Shown piece after piece: positions 1-9,766 of a stretch of DNA of 64,000 nucleotides. Source of the stretch: Turbatrix aceti (Eukaryota > Nematoda > Chromadorea > Rhabditida > Panagrolaimidae). The notes beneath the pieces were generated by a model, which searched no databases, was not told the origin of the DNA, and saw only the letters and a program-made list of their open reading frames with translations. The translations under genes were made by a program, and so were the position numbers. Location: assembly GCA_963969345.1 (NCBI GenBank), contig OZ017768.1:2086573-2150572 (forward strand), written 5' to 3'. Position 1 is the stretch's first letter, and every line of letters starts with the position of its first letter.

Positions 1-494
1 CGCCTACGCCGAATGAGACCCCCGCTACGACGCCTACGGGAGGGGAAGTCTCCAGTAAATACCCCGAAGTCGTGGTCTACGAGAGGGAAACGCTTTCGGA
101 GTCTCGAGTCCCACCGTTACTTCCGGTACTTACGGATTCAATGCTTTCGAAATCGGAAACTAAACCGTCATCGTCTTCTGCGGGGTCAAAGAGATCTACG
201 TCTTCAATGAAAAATGAATCCTCGCCTCCGAGGAAAAAAGGAGCATTGTCGCCGAAAAAACATCCTGGTGGGTCTCCAGGATCTCCGGGATCTTCCGGAA
301 CCAAGCGTTCTAAAAAGGCCAAAGACAAAAAGGAGAGCAAAACGGGAATGGAACCGACTCAGGAAAAACCACCGTGCTTCGTCATGAAAACGAAGACCAT
401 CGAAGAGTTGGCTGCCGAAAACAGCATGCCCACGCAGCAGAACAGTTCAGTCGTCGATAATGCTGAATTGGTGGAAAATGTTAATAGCCACTGA
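1..494 (+). CDS. PC[FY]V/VEELAA-family protein, 5'-partial
   Basis: The reading frame (codons starting at base 3) is open from the window edge to TGA at 492-494, so the 5' end lies outside. I do not recognise the protein. What is visible is a Thr/Pro/Ser-rich stretch, then a basic, Lys/Ser/Pro-rich middle, and a conserved C-terminus: PCFVMK, then IEELAAENS, then a tail ending VENVNSH. The same three blocks in the same order end the minus-strand genes at 2736-3386 and 5914-6387, so this is a third local paralogue on the opposite strand. The two complete members begin with one hydrophobic segment; by analogy the missing 5' end would encode it (inference). It converges on MED20, with about 150 bp between the stops and an AATAAA-type signal near 510-525. 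Confidence 0.65.
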   Translation, partial: PTPNETPATTPTGGEVSSKYPEVVVYERETLSESRVPPLLPVLTDSMLSKSETKPSSSSAGSKRSTSSMKNESSPPRKKGALSPKKHPGGSPGSPGSSGTKRSKKAKDKKESKTGMEPTQEKPPCFVMKTKTIEELAAENSMPTQQNSSVVDNAELVENVNSH

Positions 495-645
495 ATTGTT
501 TTTATTGAATAATAAACAATAAATAAATAATTTTGACTCGATCGAATGTGCACTTTTATTTAAATAATAAATAAAAAAAAATTAAAACAAGCCAAACAAA
601 AAAATCTGACTGATTGTGAGATCCCTGACTGAGATATTTAATAGA

Positions 646-1775
646 TTAGTGCCCGTCTCCAGCGCCACCGCCTCCGCTGCCGCCAACGATGACCGAACCC
701 GTGCGTTTGCGCATCGAAGAAAATATATCCTCGTATTGAGCGAATGTATCGATGGATTGGAAAGCCGGAGTCTTGCGGTGCCGCTTCGCGATGTGGGATG
801 GCACCTGGACGGATGAGCCGATGACGGATTCGATGAATTCTGACATGAGTCTGATCGTCGAGTGCATGCTGCAAGATCCGAGGTAGATGGCTTCCACGAT
901 CACGCCCTGAAAAAGAAGGAAAAAAATGACATCAAAAAATTTTTTCGTATCGAATCCAAAAAAAACAAAAAAATCGCTTTTCACGTAAAAAAATTTCAAG
1001 TCAAGCGGCCAAAAAGTAACAAAAAATCTAAATTCGTAGAGACCAAAAAATATTATGCAGAAAAATCCAGAAGTAATAATTTTGAGCCGAAACTTAAAAA
1101 AAATAATATTTGAAGTGCAAAAATGCGGAAAATAACAATTTTTAGGTTCCAAAATCTAATTTTCTGCCAAACCAAAAAAAACTTTTTTTAACCCAAAAAA
1201 AACAAAATGATTTTAAGAAAATATCTGAAAAACAAATTTTTTACTTAAAAATAACAAAAAAAAACTAATTTCATGTCTAGAACCCCAAAAATCGTCCCAA
1301 AACCAACCTTTGTAGACGTATTATTCATCGTCGAAACGCCGAGTCTCAGAACAAAGTCGCCCTTCTGATATTCATTTCCCGCGCACTCAAAAGCTCCCAC
1401 ATTATCCGGAATCAGAGTGGGCGTAAACTTGGCGAGAATGTTGTCAAACGATCGACTCGCAACCGCCTGGGATCGCCTGCCATCCGGCATTTCAGGTGAA
1501 AGCAAAAATGACGACCATGGATAGACCGAGTGATGGATGAGACAGAGTGGTTGGACGCCGAGAATGCCTTTCACCGGCTTATACGTTATAAAATCGACTT
1601 TGTACGCTTGAGTCTCCTTGAAACCCGCGGCTTTGACTTTGCGCTCGAGTTCTTTGATTGATTCTGAGCGTTCAAAAACCCTGAATAGATTCCGTTCACA
1701 ATTAAAACTGTTGGATAACGATAGGATAACTCACCAATTGATAGGGCAAGAAAATCGGTCGGTTTTGAACGACAT
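646..1775 (-). CDS. mdt-20: Mediator complex subunit 20 (MED20)
   Basis: Three exons: 1735-1775, 1308-1680 and 646-906, 224 residues. Family alignment supports the call: human MED20 has a stretch of the type '..CDFLVKVG.VTMG...GI.VEVEYGPC', and here GDFVLRLGVSTMNNTSTK joins GVIVEAIYLGSC exactly at the exon 2/3 junction, followed by a helix like LLLEFLQSFLG (LMSEFIESVIG), a KRHR segment and a Gln-Tyr-Glu-Asp C-terminal helix. MED20 is a head-module subunit of Mediator, which links transcription factors to RNA polymerase II in the nucleus; the usual length is about 210 residues, so this is complete. Start ATG at 1773-1775 follows a short leader. Intron 1 is short (1681-1734); intron 2 (907-1307) is A-rich with nothing else visible. 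The last residues are a Gly-rich tail (GGSGGGGAGDGH). Confidence 0.9.
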
Positions 1776-1875
1776 AGAAAATATAAAAGTGAACTTGCAA
1801 AAAAAAATTGAAAACGCAATAGCAAAATTTTTTCGTTGCGAGAGCACTTGAAAAGTGATTTTCGTGTTTTTGTGC

Positions 1876-2642
1876 TTTTCTAACAGTGTTTGGCTGATAC
1901 CATTTTTTTGCCATCATGATATGATAGTGATAGTTGCAAACACTATCATGATATGATACTGATATCAGGATGATATCAGAATGATATCATGATATCACCA
2001 ATAATAATGATAGTTTCGATAATTAACCCCAAAAATATTTTTTTTGGAATAAATTTATCATTTTGTCGTCCAAAAAAGGTAAAGTTTTTGTTTTCTGCGT
2101 TTATGCACTGCAAAAAAACACTAAAAATTGCGTTGTACATAGGGTTTTCTATTTTGACTTTTTGTACCGCTCTCCTCGCTCCTTTTTTTTCTAAATTATG
2201 TACGCTCGCGCACCTAATTTTTTTTATGCAGCTGGCTCCACTCCCGCTTTATATTTTTTTCGTTCTTTTATCGCTTGCTCTGCCTCCGCTCAGAAGCGGA
2301 GCGATTTCAGGAGCGGTCGAAAACCCTGGTGGCACAAAATGTGCAGTGGTCAAAAACGGGCCGCATTTTCAAATGAGAGTAAAACGGTTTTTAAATATTA
2401 AAATATAGAGGATGGCTTTACTCGGATACATAAAAATGAGTATTTTTTACATCAATTGTGAGAAAATGGCAAAAAAAACGGTATTTTTAAGCATATTTTG
2501 ACGAAAAATCGATATCATGATATCATTCTGATATCATCCTGATACCAAATCTCATCCTGATTGATACTGATACTGATATCATTATCAGTATCAGACTCTG
2601 ATATCAGGCAAAACCTGATATCAGCCAAACACTATTTTCTAA
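1876..2642. mobile_element. Non-autonomous hAT-like element with 8-bp target duplication
   Basis: An 8-bp direct repeat TTTTCTAA lies at 1876-1883 and 2635-2642. Between them is a 751-bp element (1884-2634) that starts CAGTGTTTGGCTGATA and ends TATCAGCCAAACACTA, an inverted terminal repeat of the [C/T]AGTG type. Eight-bp duplications and such termini are typical of hAT transposons. Inside both ends are strings of GATATCA-type palindromes (about 1911-2000 and 2510-2620). No transposase frame is present, so it is a MITE-like derivative. It sits between MED20 and the next gene. Confidence 0.8.
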
Positions 2643-2735
2643 CCTTTTTCAAAGTTTTCAACCGTAAAACTCCATTTTTCCCCCCAAAATACACATTATC
2701 ACATTTTCAAAATTCATTTATATTCACATATAAAA

Positions 2736-3386
2736 CTAATGACTGCGAACTAGTTCCACGAGGGCCGTCTCGTCTACGTCTTTGCTCCTATTAGGTGGTT
2801 TACTATTTTTGGCAGCCAATTCTTCGACGTTACCCTTTTTCATGACGTAGCACGGATCAATGTTCTTCGACACTGCCGAAATCGACGAGCAATCAGGCAG
2901 GTTCGGCAGGTGAAGCGTGGGTAAATGTTCGGTAGTCGGCCCCTTTGTTATTCTCTTGTCTTTGCCCTGATTTTTCTTCAACTTTGTGTTTGACTTCAGC
3001 GGCAATATTGGTGACTTTGGAGACATTGGAGACATTGGAGAAAATTTGGTTTTTGGCGATTTCCCAGAATCTCTAGACTCTATTGGAGATCCTTTTTTCC
3101 TTGGAGACGAATCCGATTTGTCGGATTGTACGGGCGTTGTCGCTGTTTGCTCGATTTTTGACTTCGTCGAAGTCATCGTCGTCTTCACCGACCTCTCAGT
3201 GTCATTGTCAGCCACGTATTTAAATTTATCGGTATCTTCCGCGGTCTCACGCGTGTACGTATTTCGATCAGATTGCCTTCTTCTTCTTCTATGACGTCGT
3301 CGTCGTCGTCGTCTCTCGCACGCCAGGGCGATCATCGTCAGAAGAAGCACGTCTATCACAAAGTGTAGTATGATCAACCGAAGCAT
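2736..3386 (-). CDS. PC[FY]V/VEELAA-family single-pass membrane protein
   Basis: Single-exon frame, 216 residues. Residues 1-23 (MLRLIILHFVIDVLLLTMIA...) form one hydrophobic segment, followed at once by a very Arg-rich stretch (about residues 25-38), the pattern of a signal anchor with a cytoplasmic basic flank. The middle is Lys/Ser/Thr/Pro-rich and includes a short repeat of M-S-P. The C-terminus repeats the family blocks PCYVMKKG, NVEELAAKNSKP, and the end LVELVRSH. It is transcribed away from GATA factor A, whose first candidate exon begins about 1 kb away, an arrangement repeated by the pair 5914-6387 / 8117-9766. I do not recognise the family. An upstream exon cannot be excluded. Confidence 0.6.
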   Translation of the reverse strand: MLRLIILHFVIDVLLLTMIALACERRRRRRRHRRRRRQSDRNTYTRETAEDTDKFKYVADNDTERSVKTTMTSTKSKIEQTATTPVQSDKSDSSPRKKGSPIESRDSGKSPKTKFSPMSPMSPKSPILPLKSNTKLKKNQGKDKRITKGPTTEHLPTLHLPNLPDCSSISAVSKNIDPCYVMKKGNVEELAAKNSKPPNRSKDVDETALVELVRSH

Positions 3387-3648
3387 GGTTGTGACAGAGT
3401 GCGTACGGAGATGCGTCAGTGAGCGGAATCGGTTGTACGAATGCCAGTGCAGATGATTGCTGAACTAAAAACGTTATGAACAAATTTGAATACGATCTAC
3501 GATTTACGATGCGTCAGTGCACACATAATTTGATTCTTTATGCAGAAATGGGTGATAACAAATCAATCAATTATCTGATGTCCTAAACGTTTTTGCAATC
3601 TGACCAGATGATTGGTTGATTTGCGACGCACCACCTGTGCACTTGATT

Positions 3649-3900
3649 TTATCAGAAACCAGGAAAAGGTGTTGATTAGAGCCGGCGCGGGTTGAGATAC
3701 GCCGTATCACGTCGATTGTGGACCCTGTCGCCTTGTCGGCATTCAACCAGCTCATTTTGCTTTTCTTTCCCTGCCGTGATCGGTTGTATTAACTTTCTCG
3801 CTTGCTCTGCTCCGGCGTCTTTTCTACAGTATCCTCCGTGTTTGTAAAGCCACTATTTTACTCGGTCGTTGTTATCAGCAGTCAAGAACTAGGCAGGCTA
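3649..3900. promoter_or_regulatory. Duplicated intergenic block, copy 1, with two GATA sites
   Basis: This block is almost identical to 7167-7432; the first ~125 bp match base for base, after which there are a few substitutions and small insertions. Each copy holds two TTATCAG sites (reverse complement CTGATAA, the core preferred by ELT-2-type GATA factors): here at 3649-3655 and 3872-3878. It lies between the divergent family gene and GATA factor A. A 36-residue frame on the minus strand (from 3755, MSWLNADKATG...) is shared by both copies, but near-identity at DNA level means that conservation says nothing about translation. A shared bidirectional control region or an RNA gene both remain possible. 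Confidence 0.55.
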
Positions 3901-4367
3901 CGCGACGCTTTTAGTACGACGAAAAAAAAGTAAGTATGCTTTGTCGCGAATCGATTTTTCTTTCTTGCTTCGACGCTTTTCGCGGAGTCCACGTATTTGT
4001 GTCGTTTTGTATCTCTCCTGTATACAGTACGCGACAAGGTGCATTGTTTTTATAAAACTCAGATAAACACGTAAGACAATGTCAGCACAAAATGTTTACG
4101 ACCCCCATTTTTTAATGTTTTTTCGCTTCGGCGCATTTTTTACTCAAACTTTCATTTTTTTGTGAGCATCGAATTTTGAATTCAAGATCGTGTTTATAAG
4201 CATGAATTTACGTTCAAAAACACGATAGTCATTCAAACACATGGAAGAGAGCTGCTACCGCGGCGCGCGGGCTTTGATCCTGCCACCGTCCAACACGGCA
4301 GTTGCGCGCGTGCCGACACCCGTTAGCGCGTTCACACTCGCTGCCGACAAACGATCCGACGTCCGAC

Positions 4368-5322
4368 ATGACCGCTGCACCGGGACAGCCAGTTTCTCAG
4401 ACGCCTCAGCACTCGGTGTCGAACATGGTGACGAAAGGTAATGCTGGCACCGCCTATGATAGCCCACCTGTATAAATCCTCCGATTTGCCGCGACTGACT
4501 CAATCTAGACGGCTGATTTGGTCCGCTCAAGTCGCGGATTGTTTTTCTGGTTGCCATGGATCAACAAGACTGCCAAAATGTTTGGTATTATTACCCGACT
4601 GCTCCAGTTCCTGGTGAGTTATTGCCTGATTACGGTGAAAGATTTAACATTTATAATTTTTTTCAGAACCCATCCAGGAGTTTCCCGAGGTCAGCATTCC
4701 GAATGACAACTTTTGCGCTCCGGCTTTCCCAACTTACGGCTACCCAGAGTGCTTCCCCGTACCCTACGCCTCCAACCCGACTCCCCTGAATCAGCCACAG
4801 CCGATACCTCAGATCTTTTGCGGATCCTGCGGGTACCTCATCGCCCCGGACCAGGTTTACTACACCGACAACCAGCACTGCTACTGCCTGGGCTGCATGA
4901 ACCACGCCATGACACCGCCCGTGTTTGACGCGGCCTCATCCTCGACAGCCTCGCCAGCCACTTCGTCAGCCGCATCGATGTCTCCCGCTCCGGTGTCCAC
5001 GGAGTCTCCCAAAACTTTGAAAACCAAAACTCCGGTCTCGAAAGTCTGCGTCAACTGCGGCGGCACGGTGACTCCTCTCTGGCGGAGGAACGGCCAGGGC
5101 CAGTACCTGTGCAACGCGTGTGCGCAGTACGAGAGGCACAACGGCAAGCCGAGGCCGAGCTGGATGAAGAAGAACGAAGTACGGCGCCGGAATCGCAAAT
5201 CTGGAAAGGTTGTCAAAACCACTTCTGCTGAATACAATGTTGTTTTGCCAAAAATCCTGGATGCGAGATATCCGGAGATGGCGATTTCCGTTTCTGATTA
5301 TACTATGAATTATTGTTTGTGA
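4368..5322 (+). CDS. GATA transcription factor A (single canonical finger plus degenerate N-terminal finger)
   Basis: Preferred model: exon 1 at 4556-4613, exon 2 at 4667-5322, 237 residues. Residues 147-171 form a canonical C-X2-C-X17-C-X2-C GATA finger (CVNC...TPLWRR...CNAC) with a basic tail ([11 protein letters not shown]). Residues 71-96 form a second C-X2-C-X18-C-X2-C cluster lacking the LWRR loop. The residue after the last finger Cys is Ala (CNACAQY) where the family has Gly (CNACGLY), and the usual K-L-H follows only as ERH. A second exon at 4368-4437 ([13 protein letters not shown]...) ends in the same splice phase before GTAATG and could be an alternative first exon; the start given here covers it. 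It would act in the nucleus on WGATAR sites. Paralogue of 8117-9766; two TTATCAG sites lie upstream. Confidence 0.85.
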
Positions 5323-5913
5323 TTTTTGTAAATTGATGCATAATAAAAAACTAATTTCATACTGAAATGTCGAAATCTGTGGTTTTTTGCTCATTTGAAA
5401 TGGTGTGACAAAAAATTATTCTCATTGGACGCTTCAATCTTTTTGATTCACCTGCCTACTCCGACTTTGGTGGTCGAACTACAAAAAAACAGATTTTATG
5501 GCCCAGAACGATAATAAAAGGTTAATAATGCGCCGGCGACAGAGATAATACTTTTGCGTCGATCCTCTTCGGTGCTTCGTTATCTCTCCGTTTGCTTTCT
5601 TTTTTTTCTCGTAGAGCAGCAAGCTAGCACAGAAGAAAGAAAATCGGGCGCCTAGTTTTTCTCACTGGTGTCAAAGGTGCCGGAGAGGTTAGTTAATCGC
5701 TGCTCTAAATATGCCTTGCAGGATGCACTTGACTGCTTTTGATCCACGTTCTCTAAATGTACTCCTAGCTTGGCATGAGAGCGGATAAAACACCCAGAAA
5801 CGTCTAAATAACATCAGAAACCTCCATTAAAAAAATCAATGCACGCATCAAAAATTGATTACACATTTTATCGATACCAAGCAACTAAAAGACTACAAAA
5901 TAGACGGTTGTGG
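5323..5913. other. Intergenic space between GATA factor A and the next family gene
   Basis: The 3' flank of GATA factor A has an AATAAAA signal near 5342. Beyond it I see no open frame, RNA gene or repeat worth naming, only scattered homopolymer runs. Confidence 0.4.
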
Positions 5914-6387
5914 TCAGTGATTGTGCACCTGTTTGACGAAGACCGAATCGTCGAGTCCGCTCTTGTTGCTCTTTGTGTCCATCGCCGGCTTGCCGCAGTC
6001 CGCTGCCATCTTTTCCACGTTTCCTTCTTCCAGCACAAAGCAGGGCTGTTTATTCATCTTTGACTCGGTCTCAGTTGTCTTGGTGGGTCCATCCGCTACT
6101 ATTCTCTCTACGTTTTCCTGTGCCAGAAAGAATCCGGGCTGAGTATGCATCCTTGACTCAGTCTCAGTTGTCTTGGCATCCGTGATTTCATCACCTGGTT
6201 TTTCGGTTGTTTCTGTCGTCGCATTCGATGCTTCGAACTTCGCCTTGGAGGTTTTGCCTGTCGGTATTACATCTTCGCCACCGGGCACTACGGCACGATC
6301 CACATGTTTTTTCTTATGACAGGACAGAAAGAAAGACGTCAGGATGAAGATACCCGTCGAGAGTTGTAGTATGATTAACCAAAGCAT
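5914..6387 (-). CDS. PC[FY]V/VEELAA-family single-pass membrane protein with duplicated motif
   Basis: Single-exon frame, 157 residues. Residues 1-22 (MLWLIILQLSTGIFILTSFF...) are hydrophobic and match the N-terminus of the protein at 2736-3386 (MLRLIIL...), then SCHKKKH gives the basic flank. The C-terminal family block occurs twice: a degenerate copy, ETESRMHTQPGFFLAQENVE followed by RIVAD, and a good copy, ETESKMNKQPCFVLEEGNVE followed by KMAAD. The protein ends FVKQVHNH, like the VRSH and VNSH ends of its paralogues. The middle is Thr/Glu/Lys-rich. Function unknown. It is divergent from GATA factor B and repeats the layout of the 2736/4368 pair. Confidence 0.6.
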   Translation of the reverse strand: MLWLIILQLSTGIFILTSFFLSCHKKKHVDRAVVPGGEDVIPTGKTSKAKFEASNATTETTEKPGDEITDAKTTETESRMHTQPGFFLAQENVERIVADGPTKTTETESKMNKQPCFVLEEGNVEKMAADCGKPAMDTKSNKSGLDDSVFVKQVHNH

Positions 6388-7166
6388 TATGACACCGAAA
6401 TTCGTGGTTTGCCGTGAAACACGTCAGCGTCGATGCTATGGCTTTACTCGCTGTGATTTTCATTATGCTAAACAAAGTTGAAAAATGTTGATTTTGCGAA
6501 GAAGGGGACGGGAAAACACGGTAATTAGTCATGCCAATTTTTGCATTGGAATGTGAGAATTTATGAAATACCGTTCTTCTTGCTCTACGTCACGTTGTTT
6601 TTTGTAAAAAACTTCGAAATGATAGACCAGCTTCCATTAGCGAGAATTGCTGTTCATTGATAGTGAGAAAGCTAGCAGGGAGGACAGGACGTCTATTGGA
6701 CAAATCGACGGAAAAATCCGTTGCGTTTTCTTTTTACAGCCCCGGACTGAATTTTACAGCATCAAAAATATATTGAGACAAAAGAAGGTAAAAAAACGAC
6801 AGTAATACAAATCATGATACAAAATACATATATGTATAATGACATCAAACAAGAGCGCAATGCACAACGGATTGGGCCCGGTCCCGTATAAAAACAAATT
6901 TGTGACTTTATTGGAAAGTCAAACCTAAACGATCAGGTCCAGTAAATAAAAAAATCACGGTTTTTGTAAATCATGAATCAGAAAGCTGCTGATTCATGAT
7001 TTTAAATAACTAAACTATTTAGCACACCATTACAACAACAAATATAATAGTACGTACCTATCCAAAACAGTGAAACGCGCATGGCTCAAAACTAACCGTT
7101 TCCGTACGTATGATAATGCCCAGCAAGATAGTCAATTGATCGCAATCTGACATGAGCATTGGCTTT
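6388..7166. other. Intergenic space 5' of the family gene, with a small perfect hairpin
   Basis: No gene seen. A perfect 14-bp inverted repeat (AAATCATGAATCAG at 6968-6981 and its complement at 6989-7002) with a 7-nt loop is the only ordered structure noticed. Confidence 0.4.
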
Positions 7167-7432
7167 TTATCAGAAACCAGGAAAAGGTGTTGATTAGAGC
7201 CGGCGCGGGTTGAGATACGCCGTATCACGTCGATTGTGGACCCTGTCGCCTTGTCGGCATTCAACCAGCTCATTTTGCTTTTCTTTCCCTGCCATGATCG
7301 GTTGTCCTTGTATTAACTTTCTCTCATGCTCTGCTCCGGCGTCTTTTCTACAGTATCCTCCGTGTTTGTAAAGCCACTATTTTACTCGGTCGTCGTCGTG
7401 CGCTGTTATCAGCAGCCAAGAACAAGAAGAGC
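7167..7432. promoter_or_regulatory. Duplicated intergenic block, copy 2, with two GATA sites
   Basis: Second copy of the block at 3649-3900. TTATCAG sites lie at 7167-7173 and 7406-7412. Similarity starts abruptly at the first GATA site, where the left flanks diverge completely, and fades shortly after the second site. It is 0.7 kb upstream of GATA factor B and 0.8 kb from the divergent family gene at 5914-6387. Confidence 0.55.
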
Positions 7433-7662
7433 TCGGCGGCCTAAGCGACGCTGAGCCCGAAAAAGCATCGTTATTGGTGTAGTAGCTGTCCGATCAATTT
7501 TTCTATGTACTTTCTACTTTGTATTGATGCTTTTCGTTAGCTTATGGGAACTTTTTTCATGTTCCTCCACAGTATGAACTATTTTTACGACCTTTAAAAA
7601 ATTTGAACGAACAAATGCAAGCAAGTTGCTACCGTTGTCGGCGTAGGTTTTTTGATCACTTC

Positions 7663-7731
7663 GTGCGCATGCATGTGTAAACAGTTTCAGACCGACGACC
7701 CAGATGAAACTGTTTACACATGCATGCGCAC
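7663..7731. repeat. Perfect 27-bp inverted repeat, 15-nt loop
   Basis: Arms 7663-7689 and 7705-7731 are perfect complements (GTGCGCATGCATGTG... against ...CACATGCATGCGCAC) around a 15-nt loop. The RNA of either strand would fold into a 69-nt hairpin, within the size range of a microRNA precursor, but perfect pairing without bulges is also what a small inverted repeat would give. It lies about 390 bp upstream of the chosen start of GATA factor B. Confidence 0.75.
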
Positions 7732-8116
7732 ATGCCGATCAGGCTAACTGCTAACAATATGGACTCCGACTTTCTTCCTGGCATGGATGGGATAGCCGTG
7801 TACTCCGTGAACTACGGTGGCAATCCTAAACTCTCGGCCAGTCCTGGTTCTTTGACAAAACAACCGAGCAAGCGCATGCATTGCTTACCGCCCAAAAAAG
7901 TCAACCAGACATTCGCCATCCCTGTCCATGTACGACACCGCGTAAAAGAAAGCAGGCACCGCCCCGTCACCTAGCCATGTCCAATTGATAAGCTACCCGA
8001 TACCAGCGCTAACCATCCTCAGTCTTCGACACAAGTTTGACTGCTTATCGGCCGTTTGCTTGCCATTCCGTGTGCCTGTGTTTGCCAAAGATACCACTCC
8101 TGTGCCGGTGCCAGCC

Positions 8117-9766
8117 ATGAATACTACGCCGTACCACATGTATTCACTGGGGACCATGGGTAAGTACTGTTATATCTTATATGTTTGCCTGATTGCATGT
8201 TATCACACATCGATCGCCTAACATATACATATCTCCGGGTGATATGACGATATCTTTCCGGTGATGATGATGATAGTGCACCGAAAAGATATCGGGGCGT
8301 CATATGCCTTTTCACAGCCAGCTGATAGGGAACAACATGCCGTGAATGTTAGTTTTGTTCCCTATCAGCCAAAAAAACACCGTTACTGCAGTTCTGACGA
8401 AATTTTTTTACCCTAGGGTTACGGTACTTTTTTGGACAACTTTTCTCTTTCTAGATTCCCTACAAGCCTCGGTGTACAACACCCCAATCCAACCCGACCT
8501 CTACCTGCCCCAGGTACACGCGCCCGACGCCTCAGACTTCGCGTCAGTCAATGCCTACCCGGCTTACGGTAACCTCTCCTGCTGCTCGCAGTGCCGAACA
8601 TGGGTCCCGCAAGAGTGTGCCATCCGGACCATGGACAATCTGTATTTCTGCAACAACTGTATACAAATGGGTCGAAGCAGTTACAGTAGTAGCCTTCCTG
8701 TCACCCAGAATCAGTCAGATAACGTCTTTCTGACCGCTGTTGCTGGCAATCAGCAGTCGATCACGACAACTATCGACCCTATTCCTCTACCGACACCTTC
8801 GGCCTCCAAGAAGTCCTCCAACGCTTCTTCCAGCCCTAAGAAAGTCCCCGTCCTCTCCAAGCGCTCGGGATTAACGTGTTCAAATTGCCAAGGTTCAACT
8901 ACGACTCTCTGGCGTCGGAATAGCGAGGGACAATCTGTGTGCAACGCGTGTGGGCTGTATCAGAAGTTGCATAATAAACCGCGACCGACGACGATGCGGA
9001 AAGATCAGGTGCAAACGAGGAAGCGAAAAGAGCGAATGGGACCCAGCGGAGGATCCAAATCCAGGCGATCAACATCTACCGTATCCGCGATCTCCTCTAC
9101 AGTAACATCATCCATGCCAACGACATCTGCAACCACAGAATCCTCTTTGAAGCTCGAACAGGGAACTATGGATACAGTATACCAGATGCCGACTCAGTAC
9201 CTACCCTCGTATCAGCCACAAACCGTAATTTTTTTAACGAACAAAAAAATTTTTATTCATCGTAAAAATTACAGTATCCCAGCAACAATTACACGTTCAC
9301 CACGCCTGGTATCTCCTACGCTACTCAACCATTCCTGCCGAACAACTACTATCTTTCGGGATTCGTCGGAAATGCCATACTCAAGCAGGAGACCCAGCCC
9401 CACTTCTCGCACGGTGCCGAAGAAAGCGAACAAGCACTCGAGTCACCGGAACAATCTCAGCCAGCTCTCGCAACGATCAAAGATGAGCCCGGCATTTTTG
9501 GATTGTCAGACTCATTTTCGAGCGCTTCGTCGATGACGACCCCGGCTGGAGGCGTGATTGTTGGCAACGGTGAGGGCAGCGCTGATCAGAAGCCACAGCT
9601 GCCAGAGACGAGTCAGGCGAGCACAGATGAAGCTTCCGAAATGGCAGTAGTGCTCAGCGAGTTCATGCACCCCTACCCTCCGCCGCCGAAAGCCGGCAGC
9701 GAGGATCTCGTCATACCGGCGTCGTCTTCGGAGCCTGCTGCAGCTGTTCAAACCCCTGAATCGTAG
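8117..9766 (+). CDS. elt-2: GATA transcription factor B, ELT-2-like
   Basis: Three exons: 8117-8159, 8455-9224 and 9275-9766, 434 residues, close to the length of C. elegans ELT-2. Residues 156-180 form the C-X2-C-X17-C-X2-C GATA finger ([15 protein letters not shown]...[11 protein letters not shown]) followed by the ELT-2-type basic tail QTRKRK. Residues 58-83 carry a degenerate N-terminal finger, C-X2-C-X18-C-X2-C. The C-terminal half is Ser/Thr/Pro-rich with an IKDEPG motif resembling a SUMO site. ELT-2 is the master regulator of intestinal genes in C. elegans; assigning that role here is inference, and ELT-7 or another member is possible. The start codon is tentative: the frame is open upstream, and another exon at about 7760-7817 (MDSDFLPGMDG...) ends in the same phase before a weak GTGGCA donor. 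Intron 1 contains a perfect 15-bp hairpin with GATA cores. Confidence 0.85.
8321..8369. repeat. Intronic hairpin with GATAGGG arms
   Basis: GCTGATAGGGAACAA at 8321-8335 is perfectly complementary to 8355-8369, with a 19-nt loop, inside intron 1 of GATA factor B. Each arm carries a GATA core. Confidence 0.7.

Noticed and set aside
3567..3755. MSWLNADKATG... frame shared with 7058-7273
   Set aside because: The underlying DNA is almost identical, so conservation of the frame is not evidence for translation; the two frames diverge at the block edge.
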